A DNA stretch of 64,000 bases from Luidia sarsii. Taxonomy: Eukaryota; Echinodermata; Asteroidea; Paxillosida; Luidiidae. Positions within the stretch are counted from its first letter, which is position 1. Each line of letters starts with the position of its first letter. The stretch lies in assembly GCA_949987565.1 (NCBI GenBank), contig OX465113.1, positions 7,004,551-7,068,550 of the forward strand, given 5' to 3'. The translations under genes and the position numbers were made by a program. The notes below the pieces were generated by a model, which searched no databases, was not told where the DNA came from, and worked only from the letters and a program-made list of their open reading frames with translations. This document shows, piece after piece, positions 10,557-23,181 of the stretch.

Positions 10557-13440
10557 AAAAATGTACGGGAAAAACCCGTACGCCAACGATGGCCATGCCA
10601 CTCGTAAAAAAAATGATTGGATGATTGCCTCTTGTGATTTCTGACACGTCCGCAAAAGATTTTAGACCTTTCTTTCGTTTGCAGCCTTTCTTTCGTTTGC
10701 AGCCATTGACGTACATTTGATATGCGGCGGCCGTCAGCTTCAATAATGGACAACTGACATCGATTGTAGCCAAAAATAAAATTCAACAATCTGCATTTTG
10801 TGTTGGGTATGATTTGTGAAGATCGCCGAGTATTCTTATGGTCGTCTAGCTTTGTGTTAGTTATACACATTGTAAAAATAATTGTCTTTTGAATTTAGCG
10901 TAACGACCGGCCATAGTTTGCAAGCCGGCGGTTGGCAGAAACTGAATCCGTGACGTACCATTCCAAAAGAAAGTTCTATACTTTGCCATTATAAAGGAAA
11001 TTTATTATCAATATTATCAAATAGGCCAAATGAAGGCGTAGTTGAACAACTCTCCCGCATGTCCCAAGTAGTCCTATTCTAAAAACAACGCCAGAATTTG
11101 GGAAAGACATCTACACAGGAGCCGCCTTAAACGTACGTTGTATCACATTTTTAACAATGGAGCTGTCAATCATCCTACTGCCGGCTCTCCTTGCTTTTTC
11201 CACCACGGCGAGGTAACTTGGGTTCAAATGGGTTTTGTTTTATTCGGAGGTTGATCATCCTTCCCACTTTAAATCGGTCATATTTTGAAAGTTGATAGAA
11301 AATGATGATACATGCAACGAACAAATGATATTTTATATTCAGTCTCAAGTTTATATGCAATTTATTTAGTTAATTTACCACCTACTCTATAGTTATCATG
11401 TTAGTGCATACAAGTTTGTGGAGTTTTTAACCCTAACATGGAAATACGTATGCATGTAAATATACACCATCCGGGCCACCAATGTTTTGGCTTGGAAATT
11501 TACTGAGGTGGTTCGGCTGGCCACTCAAGAAAAACCCTGATCATGCCTAAGCGGAAATCATCATGAATCTACACAATACCAAGTGCAAGGTTAAAAGTGC
11601 AGCGTATCTAATGCATGATAGACTTCATCTCGCGCAATAAGCAATAAGGTTGTCTGGCTTTTGCCACGAAGTAAAATGACAGTAATATTACAGCACTGTA
11701 GCTGGGGCCTGTTCGCTAAGTTTGCATTCAAGAATTGCCGTGTTCTGCAGACCAACAAGGTTGTCTGTTTGTGAGCATTTTATTTAATTGAAGTTCTAGA
11801 AAGAAGCCTTCGAAAAGTCTTGTTCCTGCAAAACTTAGCCAGGCTCCCTTAAAATATTAATAGCAAGCTCTCCGGTGTCAAACGCTCTTGAATCACAGTG
11901 ATCTTCATTTCCTGTCCAGCGGACATTGGGGATTACAGTCATGTAAACGTTCAGAAACTAACGAAACTATTCGAAACGAATTATCTCGAATATCCGAATG
12001 GATAATATTGCCACCCTTCTTCCATGGTTGGTTTTTTTCTTAAGGGGGGACTGGTCACATGGGCCATATTGCCGTTTGTTGAGCGGGAATTGAAACTTCA
12101 GTTAACCAACCCCCCCCCCCCTATCAACCAAAGATCAATCCTGTCTTTGTGAGCACAGACAGGGTTTTAATAGTAGCCCTATACTTGCTCCACGCTCAGA
12201 GCTTGCGGTTGTAACTCAGTCCTTGTCAAGGTAGTGCTGTGTGAGCACCGCCAAGGCCTTAGCCGGCCTTAGAGCTCTAACTAACAGCACAGAGCAAAAA
12301 TACATGACAAGACTGTCTCCCGCCCGAGACATCGTGCTGAAGCCAGTTTCCAATAAAACATTTTTTTCTTTACATTACCTCATAAGAAACGTGTGTCCTA
12401 TATATTGCATATTTTTTCAGAGGTTTTCGTCTTTTATTGTTCGAAATCTTGGAAGCTGAAAAACATTGGGTATTGCAAAATCCCTCTGTGTGGACTCCTG
12501 AGCGGGAGCTTAATATGAACTAACACCTCTAGTGCAAACACCTCTGGTGGTCAGCACCACCCATAATCTGGTGATTAACCACCGCGATTTCCGGAGAGCA
12601 GTTGCCAAACAATGGCGGCACATCCCATGCAATGAAGAACTCTGGAATACATGTATTTCCCAACCCACCCTTCCAAAAAACAAAAACGCCCCACAACCGA
12701 CGGGAATTATCACCCAGGCCAAATGCCCCAAAGGACCCCCGTCCCAGTCGAGTTTGGTTTCTTTCAAGGAATCAGATTATACGCTGGACTCCCTGCTCTC
12801 CGTATACTTGAGGAATAATCACGCCCTAAATAGTGCAGCCCGGTCACCCTAACCGATTTTCCATACTGGTACCGCACAAAGAGAGAAACTGATTTGCAAA
12901 AATCACCGCCACTGACGATTGCCTAGATGGCATGAAAACATTACTTGTTATTGCCACAAAATGGGAGCTGCGAAGCGTTCCTACTCCTAGTCTCGCCTAC
13001 CAATCTTGATGATTAAATGGGCCAGCTTGCTTTTTAGGAAAAAAAGGGCCTCCCTCCTTCCTTGTTGCCCAAAAGGCAGGACGCTAAACATGTTTTGTAT
13101 TGCCTGACCTGAAACATTGATTTTTCCCTTTCTACGTTCACGGATACGACGCAAACAAATAAACAGGGGGCCTGCATATTTTTATTAAGTTATTCTGAGT
13201 ACGTCAACTACCGGCAGTATCAAACTTTTTCGAAAATGAAATGTCTTTCACGTGGTCGGCCTACACATTTTGTAATTTGTATGAAAGTTTATTTCTGTGG
13301 ACACTTGTATAAAGAACCTTCAAAGACACTTCATAGAACCTTCCTGAAATCTTAATTTTAAAAAAGAAAAAGGGTGGGTAACGTCCCGATTTTTATTTTA
13401 TTTCAGGAAAGTACAAAAAAATGAATCAATGAAAACAATA
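10557..13440. other. Single-copy centre of the foldback element
   Basis: It matches 60340-63220 in the second copy at high identity. It contains a fragment related to the CCGTAAAAT MITE body (about 11145-11275, including GAGGTAACTTGGGTTCAAAT). The longest frames (for example 12532-12852) are broken by an indel in the other copy, so no gene is claimed. Confidence 0.7.
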
Positions 13441-16400
13441 CACAGTTGACAGACAGTTCTTGTGTGAAAGCCCCTAAAGGCTGAAGTGGGAGAAAACAAG
13501 CTTCGATTTGAGGGTATATCATCCGAATTGGGCAGAGGCCGCAGAGTAATTTTGCATTACCCACTTATTTTCAGCTTCCAATATTTCAAACAATAAAAAA
13601 CGAAACATTCTGGAACATTTAGGACCCTTTTTATGAGGTACCCGGTACGGTAAGGTAAAACAAGAAAAATTGTTTAATTTGGAAAATGGCTTCAGTACAA
13701 CGTCTCTGGCAGGAGAATCTGGTCGTGTATTTTTATATTAACCGCAAGCTCTGAGCATGGGGCCGGCTTGAAAAGCCTTCGTGTTGCTCACAATACACAT
13801 TGGCAAGGACCAGAGTTTCAACCGCAAGCTCTGAGCGTGGAGCCAGGATAGGGCTCCTAAAGCCATGGCGGTGATCACAAAGACAGATTTAAAAGCAGCT
13901 ACCGGTGCTCTGGACTGATCTTGAGGTGAAGGAGGGGGGGGGGGGTTCGGTTAACTGAAGTTTGAATTCTTGCTCCATAGACGGCAATTGCCCATGTGAT
14001 CATGCCCCCCCCCCCCAAGAAAAACAACCATGTACAGTATCTCGTTGGCGTACGGGTTTTTTTTCTTACATTATTAGGCCTTAGGTCGCAAATTGTTGAG
14101 TTATCTTCTCAGATCGTTCGCGCATCGTTCGCGAAGAGAGGTTCGTACGTTGGACTTGTAAACCCTGTCTCCCCCAACTCTCCCCACACCCCTGATCGAT
14201 TGCCTCTGAAATTCGCAAATCGGCAGTTATCTTCGCGAAAGAAATGACGTCCCGGGGTTTTCTCCTTCTACACTACCCCGAGCTGGGGTAAGAATTCCCC
14301 GGGGAAAAGCTTATCCACGGTGATTTCTTCGGTTCTGTGAATAGACGGACCGAAATTCCCGGGGATTTCGTCTTGTGTGAAAGCCCCTAAAGTGGGAGAA
14401 AACAAGCTTCGATTTGAGGGTACCGGTATATCAACCGAAATATCAACCGAGTGATTTTGCATTACCCACTGATTTTCGGCTTCCAATATTTCAAACAATA
14501 AAAAACGAAACATTCTGGAACATTTAGGACACTTTTTTATGAGGTACCCGGTACGGTAAGGTAAAACAAGAAAAATTGTTTAATTTGGAAAATGGCTTCA
14601 GTACAACGTCTCTGGCAGGAGAATCTGGTCGTGTATTTTTATATTAACCGCACGCTCTGAGCATGGGGCCGGCTTGAAAAGCCTTGGCGTTGCTCATAAA
14701 GCACTACACATTGGCAAGGACCAGACTTTCAACCGCAAGCTTTGAGCGTGGAGCCAGAATAGGGCTCCCAAAGCAATGGCGGTGCTCACACAGACAGATT
14801 TAAAAGCAACTGCCGGTGCTCTGGACTGATCTTGGGTTGAAGGAGGGGGGGGGGTTCGGTTAACTAAAGTTTAAATTCTTGCTCCACAAACGGCAATTGC
14901 CCATGTGATCATGCCCCCCCCAAGAAAAAAACAACCATGTACAGTATCCCGTTGGCGTACGGGTTTTTTTCTTACATTTTTAGGCCTTAGGTCGCAAATT
15001 GTTGTGTTATCTTCTCAGATCGTTCGCGCATCGTTCGCGCATCGTTCGCGAAGAGAGGTTCGTACGTTGGACCTGTAAACCCTGTCTCCCCCAACTCTCC
15101 CCACACCCCTGATCGATTTCCTCTGAAATTCGCAAATCGGCAGTTATCTTCGTGAAAGAAATGACGTCCCGGGGTTTTCTCCTTCTACCCTACTCCGAGC
15201 TGGGGTAAGAATTCCCCGGGAAAAAGCTTATCCACGGTGATTTCTTCGGTTCTGTGAATAGACGGACCGAAATTCCCGGGGATTTCGTCTTGTGTGAAAG
15301 CCCCTAAAGTGGGAGAAAACAAGCTTCGATTTGAGGGTACCGGTATATCAACCGAATTGGGCGGAGGCCGCACAGAGTGATTTTGCATTACCCACTGATT
15401 TTCGGGTTCCAATATTTCAAACAATAAAAAACGAAACATTCTGGAACCTTTAGGACACTTTTTTAAGAGGTACCCGGTACGGTAAGGTAAAACAAGAAAA
15501 ATTTGTTTAATTTGGAAAATGGCTTCAGTACAACGTCTCTGGCAGGAGAATCTGGTCGTGTATTTTTATATTAACCGCAAGCTCTGAGCATGGGGCCGGC
15601 TTGAAAAGCCTTCGTGTTGCTCACAATACACATTGGCAAGGACCAGAGTTTCAACCGCAAGCTCTGAGCGTGGAGCAAGGATAGGGCTCCTAAAGTCCTG
15701 GCGGTGCTCACAAAGACAAACTTAAATGCAACTGCCGGTGCTCTGGATTGATCTTGGGTTGAAGGAGGGGGGGGGGGGGAGGGGTTTCTGTTAACTGAAG
15801 TTTCCATTCCCGCTCCACAAACGGCAATTGCCCATGTGATCATACCCCTCGCCCCAACCCCCCCCCCCCCCCAAAAAAAAAAACCCCACAACAACAACCA
15901 TGTACAGTATCTCGTTGGCGTACGGATTTTTTTCTCACATTTTTAGGCCTTAGGTCGCAAATTGTTGTGCTATCTTCTCAGGTCGTTCGCGCATCGTTCG
16001 CGAAGAGAGGTTCGTAGTTGGACCTGTAAACCCTGTCTCCCCCAACTCTCCCAACACCCCTGATCGATTGCCTCTGAAAATCGCGAATAGGTAGTTATCT
16101 TCGCGAAAGTAATGACGTCCCGGGGTTTTCTCCTTCTACCCTACCCCGAGCTGGGGTAAGAATTCCCCGGGGAAAAGCTTATCCACGGTGATTTCTTCGG
16201 TTCTGTGAATAGACGGACCGAAATTCCCGGGGATTTCGTCTTGTGTGAAAGCCCCTAAAGTGGGAGAAAACAAGCTTCGATTTGAGGGTACCGGTATATC
16301 AACCGAAATATCAACCGAGTGATTTTGCATTACCCACTGATTTTCGGCTTCCAATATTTCAAACAATAAAAAACGAAACATTCTGGAACATTTAGGACAC

Positions 16401-16800
16401 TTTTTTTATGAGGTACCCGGTACGGTAAGGTAAAACAAGAAAAAATTGTTTAATTTGGAAAATGGCTTCAGTACAACGTCTCTGGCAGGAGAATCTGGTC
16501 GTGTAATTTTATATTAACCACACGCTCTGAGCATGGGGCCGGCTTGAAAAGCCTTGTCGTTGCTCACAAAGCACTACACACTGGCAAGGATCAGAGTTTC
16601 AACCGCAAGGTCTGAGCGTGGAGTGAGGATAGGACTCATAAATAAAGCCTTGGCGGTGCTCACAAAGACAGATTTAAAAGCAACTGCCGGTGCTCTGGAT
16701 TGATCTTGGGTTGAAGGAGGGGGGGGGTTCGGTTAACTGGAGTTTCAATTCCCGCTCCACAAACGGTAATTGCCCATGTGATCAAGCCCCCCTTAAAACA
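13441..16800 (-). repeat. Right-arm tandem subrepeats of the foldback element
   Basis: Four units with spacings of 906, 935 and 943 bp, inverted relative to the left arm. The unequal unit number in the two arms (about 2.5 against 4) indicates unequal exchange or slippage after the foldback formed. Confidence 0.85.
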
Positions 16801-17345
16801 TTTATCTCGTTGGCGTACGGTTTTTTCCCCCATACATTTAGATTTAGGCCTTCGGTCGCAAATTGTTGTGCTTTCTTCGCAGATCGTTCGCGCATCATTC
16901 GCGAAGAGACGTTCGTACGTTGGACTTGTAAACCCTGTCTCCCCCAACTCTCTCCCACCCCCGATCGATTGCCGCTGAAATTCGCGAATCGGCAGTAATC
17001 TTCCTGAAAGAAATGACGTCGGGACCGGTAGTTTCTCCTTTGATGGATGGCTGCTGGATTTTGCTGGATTTTGCAAAGGAAATAACCCCCCGGACCAGTA
17101 CGGAGTGGTTTCTCCCTCGGTTTATGGCCGCTGGTCTTCGCGAGTCTTCGCGGAGAAGACGACTCCCCGGACCAGTAATTATTTTCTCCTCGGACCTATG
17201 GCCGCTTCAGTCGCGAATCGTTGGTTCTCTTCGCGAAGGAAATGACTCCCCGGACTGGTAAATATAAGAAATTGCGGACGTCTTCGCGAAGAATCATTCG
17301 CACTAAATTGGTCGCGAATAGTGATAATAATTTCGATCAGTACTG

Positions 17346-17412
17346 TAGCTCAGGTGATAGACATAGGTAGTCATTATACCTGACAGGTTCAAATCCCTGT
17401 CAAGTCAGTTTG
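17346..17412 (+). repeat. tRNA-like SINE head interrupted by the foldback element
   Basis: An A-box-like TAGCTCAGGTGATAGAC (17346-17362) is followed 24 nt later by the B-box GGTTCAAATCC (17386-17396). The foldback transposon's right TA is the first TA of this A box, so the 5' part of the SINE should lie at 7937-7953 on its other side. Confidence 0.5.
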
Positions 17413-17489
17413 CTTTCACTATTTTCATAATTTACAAAATGTAAGATTTAAAAAAAAATACGTCAATTTGAAGTTTGATTTCTGATATT

Positions 17490-18485
17490 CAGTGAAACTT
17501 GCTTATACGGCTATCTCTATAAAAATCGCCTCTTGTCCATAATGGCCACCTTTCAAAGTCCCGTAAGACAGTGCACGTGTTTCAATGGGTGGAAGTTTCA
17601 ATATTGCAGCCACTGTCCAACACGGCCAGCAGCCAGGCCTCTTGGAATGGCGCGTGCACATTTGTATTGAGATTAAACTTCCCTGTTCCAGCAAACGAAG
17701 AAATAAAGGGCGCACCAAATTTCCAAAGTCAGGAACCCAGTACGTCTATCACCTTGGCCACACATTCTCGTGTTGAGAGGTCCGATTATTAATTACCGAT
17801 ACATGGCTACATATTTTACGTGGCATTTGTCAACGCGATTGCGCATTCTCTCGTCTTTTTGAATTGACATCGCACCCCAAAAATCCAAATAAAATACATG
17901 TGGTGTCATTATTACAGATATTGATAATGGGGAAGAACCGAACACTCATGGTTACACGTTTTACGCAGCCATTGACGATGCGATCGTGCATTCTTTTGAC
18001 TTTAATATCTTGGTTTTTTTAGTTGACATCACAATGGGTAAGAACCGAACACTCATGGTTACACGTTTTACACGGCCATTGTCAACGCAATCGCCATTCT
18101 TTTGACTTCTCTTGTCTTTTTGAGTTGACATCGCACCCCAATAATACAAATAAAATACATGTACCACTGTAGGGCCTAGTCTCTTTCTTAATGATCATGT
18201 GTAAGAATTAACCGAACATTGGTGGATGAAATGTACAACTACAGTACATGTAAGTAATTTGTTAATACATGTAGGGCGACGATGACACGTGTGTTGTGAT
18301 ACCCTTTATTCTCTCAATGAACTTATTAAATAGATTTGTGCACTGTTGATACATATCCACATGTAGAAACATGCACGCACACATGTCCATACATGTTAAT
18401 GTTTAAACCTTTAAAAAGAGGCCACCTCTCCATAGCGGCCACTTTCTCTGGTCTTGTGGGTGGCCACTATATGCAGGTTTAACTG
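17490..18485. mobile_element. pogo-like MITE with CAGT..AAACCTGC ends
   Basis: The left end CAGTGAAACTTGCTTATA and the right end TATATGCAGGTTTAACTG are inverted, and TA follows the right end. A tandem ~110 bp unit (ACCGAACACTCATGGTTACA, at 17938 and 18046) lies in the middle. A related copy forms the outermost shell of the nest ending at 30527. Confidence 0.65.
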
Positions 18486-18611
18486 TATTGCAAATGCAGA
18501 CTAACTTTATACCATGGAAAACATTCCAGTTTTCAAAATATGATGTTCTGATCAAAATGTATGCAAAACCTATTTGAACTAAAATATACTCTCATACTGT
18601 GTCCTATAGAC

Positions 18612-19859
18612 TAGTTTTGCGACATCCCGGTTATTTTCACAACGGGGAACCGGTGTCGCTGAACCGGTTGGGAACCGGTGTCCCGATTTTCTTCAACCAT
18701 GATTGGCAAAAATCTAACTCTATAAGGAAAAGCGTATGATCCAAATTCAAGGTTGTGAATTTGTAACATCTTCAAGTTTTCAATAAACTACTCAAGCTGT
18801 GATTTGTCTCATATAATCCCTCACTGAAATTTGTTTGCAGCCTTCAGCACCCTTTTGATCACGGCAAAATCGATTATATATTTTTTTTTACTCAAATTTA
18901 TTTCCCGAAAATACACTTCAAATGACACTCCACTTTGGTGACGTCACTAAGATAAATATTCATGAGGCAAGCTTGGAGGGAATGTCCCACACACGCCCGA
19001 TAGACGTTCAGCTGTGTTTGGATTTATATTTTTTCACGAGGAGCAAAATCAACATCGTCATCACTGGGGCAACAAATCGACGATACCGACGACCGACCTC
19101 GCAAACACGTGTTAACGATGGCTCTCGCCAGCCAATATGCTTAGTTGTTACGCGCTGTTCGGTCGTAACTGCGCGCAGTCCAATCAACAGACATCCGTCT
19201 TGCGTGAGACGGACGTTCTTTTTCAGCTAACTTCAACGCCCGCACTTGGCCCCAGCGTCGCAATACTATTTAATGGAGGAACAAAACCAAACTCAATCAT
19301 GCCAAGGGTTTCGCGCCCGATCCTGGTCGGATCGAAAAGTTCGTTCGTTTAGAAAAAAATATTGCGCAATGTGCGCTGTGGCTGCAATGCTGTGTGCCTG
19401 CCATGGTGCCTGCATACAACCATGGAGCACATGTACGCCGCGCTGGGATGAGTGCACGCGCAGCTCGCTAGCCAACATGACCTTCCGTATGCACAATTCA
19501 TTTTGAGAACGAAAATAAAATAAAAGTTGCCTAGACTTTCGTACGACATTTATGAGCAGTTGAATATGATGGAGGGACTTTTGAAAACCTGGTCTTTAAC
19601 GTACTTTTCGAAGTTTTACTTTTTCTTTGGATTGACTTTGATTTTGTTTTTACTACTGGAAAAAGAGCAACCATAGCTTTGATGCACACCGCTATCAAAT
19701 ATATACTACCCTATTGGATAATGTTCAGAAATAATAATCCAACTGATTTTCCTATATGTTTTTATTATTTTATCGGTACACCGGTTTTGGAAAACCGGAA
19801 CCGGGTCCCGATCGGGACGTTTGGGAACCGGTGTGACCGACCGAACCGACCCAGCCTTA
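18612..19859. mobile_element. Possible hAT-like non-autonomous element
   Basis: Imperfect inverted GGGAACCGGT-rich ends (18630-18700 and 19780-19855) are flanked by similar 8-mers CTATAGAC and CAATAGAC (7 of 8 equal), the duplication length of hAT transposons. The extreme termini match poorly, so the family assignment is tentative. Confidence 0.35.
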
Positions 19860-20000
19860 CAATAGACCAAGGTTTTTTCAACATGCATGAAAGCACAAAA
19901 ATGTGCAGGGAAAAGCATACTATATGCTCGCGATACTCATATACTAATATGCGCATGAACTTTTTTGCATTACATTTACATGCATTTTTAACTAGGGGTG

Positions 20001-20995
20001 ATATTCACATGGGAGCAGTCTCTCCAGCACACCCACTTTCTGGACGTCACCGTCCGGAAAGACCTCAATACTCTCACTACTGACTTGTATTCTAAGCCCA
20101 CCGACACTCATCAATATCTCCATTCCTCCAGTTGTCACCCCAGACACTGTAAGACTGGTATAGCTTACAGGCAGGCCCTCAGATTGAGGCGCATATGTTC
20201 CAATGAGTCTGACTTTCGCCGCCATACACGTGTATTGGCCAGTAACTTGGTTGCTAGAGGCTATAGTTCTCGCCAAGTGAAGAACTCCATTGCTAAAGTC
20301 TATTCCATTCCCAGAAATTCGGCACTAAAACAAAAGCCACCAGGTCCCAAGGACAAGCCCAAGGTTCCCTTAGTTACTTCCTACCACCCTTCTCTTCCTC
20401 CTCTCAGGAAGATAACTAAGGAAAACCATCATATTCTCCATACTTCAGATCGTCTGGCTGATGCCATTCCAAATTCCCCTGTTTTCGCTTTCAGGCGCCC
20501 CCGTAACCTGCGTGACTTAATTGTCCGAGCAGAGGTTCCCCCTTTGGACTCTTCACCTCCTACTAAAATTTGTACATTTAAGTGTACCTCGAATGCATTG
20601 TTTGCAAGACACATGTCAAGGAAATAGACTCTTTCAATGGACATTCTTCTGGAACTACCCACACGACCTATGGCTGTATCACGTGCACTACCTCCAACAT
20701 CATATACCTCATCTCTTGTAGAGTTTGTAATATTCAGTATGTTGGCGAGACCAAAAACACCCTAAAAAAACGAATCTATAGCCATAGGTCTACTATCAAA
20801 ACCGGTAAAATGGACCCCCCTGTTGGGTATCACTTCAATATCCCTGATCATTCGATATCAAATATGAGTGTACTGGGCATAGAATCACTTGGTCACCGTA
20901 GTAATGCTGTCCGTCTTAGCCGTGAGAAAATGTGGATGAAGCGTCTTCGGACTATTCAACCACATGGTCTCAACATCCAGGAGGGTAATGACTAA
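20001..20995 (+). pseudogene. Penelope-like ORF: RT thumb remnant, linker, GIY-YIG endonuclease
   Basis: The frame begins FTWEQSLQHTHFLDVTVRKD, the end of the RT palm/thumb in Penelope elements. It continues through a basic linker and a Cys-rich stretch (CIVCKTH) and ends in the GIY-YIG endonuclease: IIYLISCRVCNIQYVGETKN, then LKKRIYSHRS. In the family this nuclease nicks the target for reverse transcription. One missing A near 20594, compared with the 38627 region of copy 2, splits the frame into 19998-20627 and 20582-20995. The 5' truncation removed the catalytic RT Asp residues, so the copy is inactive. Confidence 0.88.
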
Positions 20996-21015
20996 CACCA
21001 TGCAGCTTTCTGATA

Positions 21016-22292
21016 CAGTCGACTCCCGTTATAACGTATTCCTCCGGACTTCCGTTATTTCGACGTTATAACCGAAAAGGCGTTGTAAACGAATCCCACT
21101 TATTCCCATTGGTTATGCACAGCCGCCGATGATCGTTGTTATGTGCACGTTTCCATGTGTATTGTACACGTGTAACGCACGTTTGGAGTCGAGCCAATGC
21201 ATTGGAGATTATTTTTACATTACTGTACATGTATTTTGGGATACACATCTGTTGAATAAAAGAAATAAAATAAAAAATTATAATGATTTTTGACGACCTT
21301 TATCCGGACACCATGCGATGAGAAGAACCTAACGATCGAGCGCGTATATCCGGCCCTCACACCATGCTCCGTACATGCAGTGCCGGTTGACAATTCGTTT
21401 TGCTGTTCTGGAATCAGTCAAGAGAGGGCGCCCAAATACTATGAATGTTTTAATTATTCATTTTTTAGCATTTTTTTTATTAAATCACGAGGACACATAA
21501 CCTTTGTCTCTTTTTGGAATATGGGGTGGCTCTGAAAAGAGCCGTTTGGTTTTAAATGCTGGTGAATGGTTAGTTCCAGAAATCGGTAAGCTTGGTCTGG
21601 ATTTTCCCCCGACTGGAAAGGTAGTCTACGATGGCGGTCGCTTTCGAATAGACGTCATCGGTCATTTTCTCAGTCAGTTCGGATTAGCGCGGATTAAAAT
21701 GACGGTCACTAGAGTTCCCCGATTGTCTAACTTTTGCGGCATGGTGCCGCAGTCACTCGTCGGGCACAAGGGGGAGTCATTAGTGCGCACCGCCCCATTG
21801 AATCGTAACGGCGAGATGAAACAACGCCGGGTTGACTAGAAACTGCAGCGCGCCCTCATTGTGTAAAATGTTGGCTGCATGGTGCCTGCAGCCACTCGGC
21901 AGACGTACTGAAGAAAACCGCAAGGGGGAGTCGTGGGTGCGCACCACCCCGTTGAAGCCTACGGCGAGATGTAACAACGACGCGTTGACACGAACCGCGT
22001 TACTGCGGCATTGGGAGGACGCGATTCCCGATTCGGACAATTAAGGTTTGGTTTTTGACACGCCGCGGTGCCCGTACTTTCGAAAGAAGTCGTTGTGAAG
22101 GGGTCGAAAACAGGCTTTTTGTTCGTGTTCGGTCGGCAAAATGTACGTTGTAACCGAAGTCGTGTCAATTTCGTGTTTGTTGTAGACGAATTTCCCGCCA
22201 TACAAATGTGCACAAATAATTCGGGACTGTGAAAAACTACATTGTAGCCGAAAAACCGTTATAACCGAGTACGATATAACGGGAGTCGACTG
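21016..22292. mobile_element. pogo/Tigger-like MITE inside Penelope copy 1
   Basis: Inverted ends CAGTCGACTCCCGTTATA are flanked by TA; the empty site TTCTGATAATCC is preserved at 41867-41877. Subterminal CGTTATAAC repeats and an internal ~150 bp imperfect duplication (about 21739-21837 and 21888-21993) are visible. There is no transposase. An identical copy is at 39053-40329. Confidence 0.85.
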
Positions 22293-22548
22293 TAATCCTT
22301 CTTTTGTGTTCAGTCCTTCACACTTCTCTCTTTGATCTTTCCCCCTCTTCTCACTAATCCCTACCCTACTCCTTGCCCTTCTCTTTGATCTTTCCCCCTC
22401 CTCTCACTAATCCTACCCTACTCCTTGCCCTTCCCTTTGATCTCTCCCTACCAGCTTCACTCTTTGTCCTTTGTTTCTCATCCGTGTCCTATTCACTCTC
22501 CCCCCCCCTTCCTTCGTGTACATGTATCTGTTTTGTCCTTGTCACTCT

Positions 22549-22587
22549 GCCTTTGAGAAAGGTCCTGCTAGGATTGAAACGTCAGGC
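22549..22587 (+). ncRNA. Degenerate hammerhead-ribozyme-like motif, Penelope copy 1
   Basis: The order is stem I GCCT, core TTGAGA (for CTGANGA), stem II GGTCC/GGATT with loop TGCTA, then GAAAC, then cleavage triplet GTC, then stem I return AGGC. Penelope elements are known to carry minimal hammerheads at their ends. The core is one base short, so activity is doubtful. Confidence 0.55.
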
Positions 22588-22808
22588 CCACTAAATTTTA
22601 AGAAGCATATTTAACTAGACTATATTTCACATAATACAGTATGTATGTGCAGCCATTCAAAGTAAACTATTCCCCAGACAGGCAGAGTGACTTTGTGCAG
22701 TTCTGAGGGAGGGAAGTTCTTGTTCCATAGGACTAGGAAGAATGAGTGTTCATTGAGTAGGAATCAGCAAATTTCATTGGCTCATGGAACTCTCCAGACA
22801 AATCTATG

Positions 22809-23181
22809 AGTTGGTCGGCCACAACTGAGCGTACAGATTACGCTAAAGAATATGGGGGAATTCCAATGCCAGACCGACGACCGTTGGGCTGTGTGGCATA
22901 CAAAGACAATGTCCCTCGCGTGCTTTCAGCGGCAGCGTGGTATCCCTCGATTATCCACAGTAAAAGTCCCACAATTGCACAATTACTGCTGCTAATCTTG
23001 CAATTCATGTTGCAAATTGCGTCAAAAAGGGTATTTGTACTGATTCATATTGCTTTGTTCTAAGCTGAAAAGAGTCTTTGTTTAGAATGTGGACAATAGT
23101 GGTGCCCGGATTCGGAGGGCCCTGTCGCATAGTCAAGCCAATGAAGCTCCGGATTCGGAGGTCCCGGCGCGAAGTGGTTAA
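22809..23181. mobile_element. piggyBac-like MITE, left-truncated copy
   Basis: It matches the right half of 2948-3663 and ends CCCGGCGCGAAGTGG followed by TTAA. It sits in the flank of Penelope copy 1 and is duplicated at 40848-41220 as part of the pasted block. Confidence 0.7.

Larger units (their letters stand above)
7954..17345. mobile_element. 9.4 kb foldback DNA transposon with CAGTACTG ends
   Basis: The ends are perfect inverses over long stretches: CAGTACTGATCGAAATTATT at the left and its complement at the right, flanked by TA on both sides. A CAGT end with TA duplication fits the Tc1/mariner/pogo superfamily. Each arm has a CpG-rich terminal block full of TTCGCGAA-type motifs (7979-8500 and 16800-17330), then tandem ~0.9 kb subrepeats. 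These lie in plus orientation on the left (8523, 9448 and a partial at 10330) and in minus orientation on the right (landmarks at 13985, 14891, 15826 and 16769). The centre (about 10557-13440) is single copy. No transposase frame survives comparison with the second copy, so it is probably non-autonomous. Confidence 0.85.
19996..22604 (+). mobile_element. Penelope-like retroelement, copy 1 (5'-truncated)
   Basis: It is flanked by a 14-bp target-site duplication: GCATTTTTAACTAG at 19982-19995 and GCATATTTAACTAG at 22605-22618 (13 of 14 equal). The body starts inside the RT thumb, runs through the GIY-YIG endonuclease, and ends with a pyrimidine-rich 3' UTR containing a ~54-bp tandem repeat and a hammerhead-like motif. 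A pogo-like element interrupts the 3' UTR at 21016-22292. It is antisense to SREK1. Confidence 0.88.

Noticed and set aside
12532..12852. A 106-codon frame in the foldback centre that is similar in the second copy (62295-62579)
   Set aside because: A 2-bp indel changes the frame before its end in the other copy, and many changes are non-synonymous, so conservation is of DNA and not of protein.
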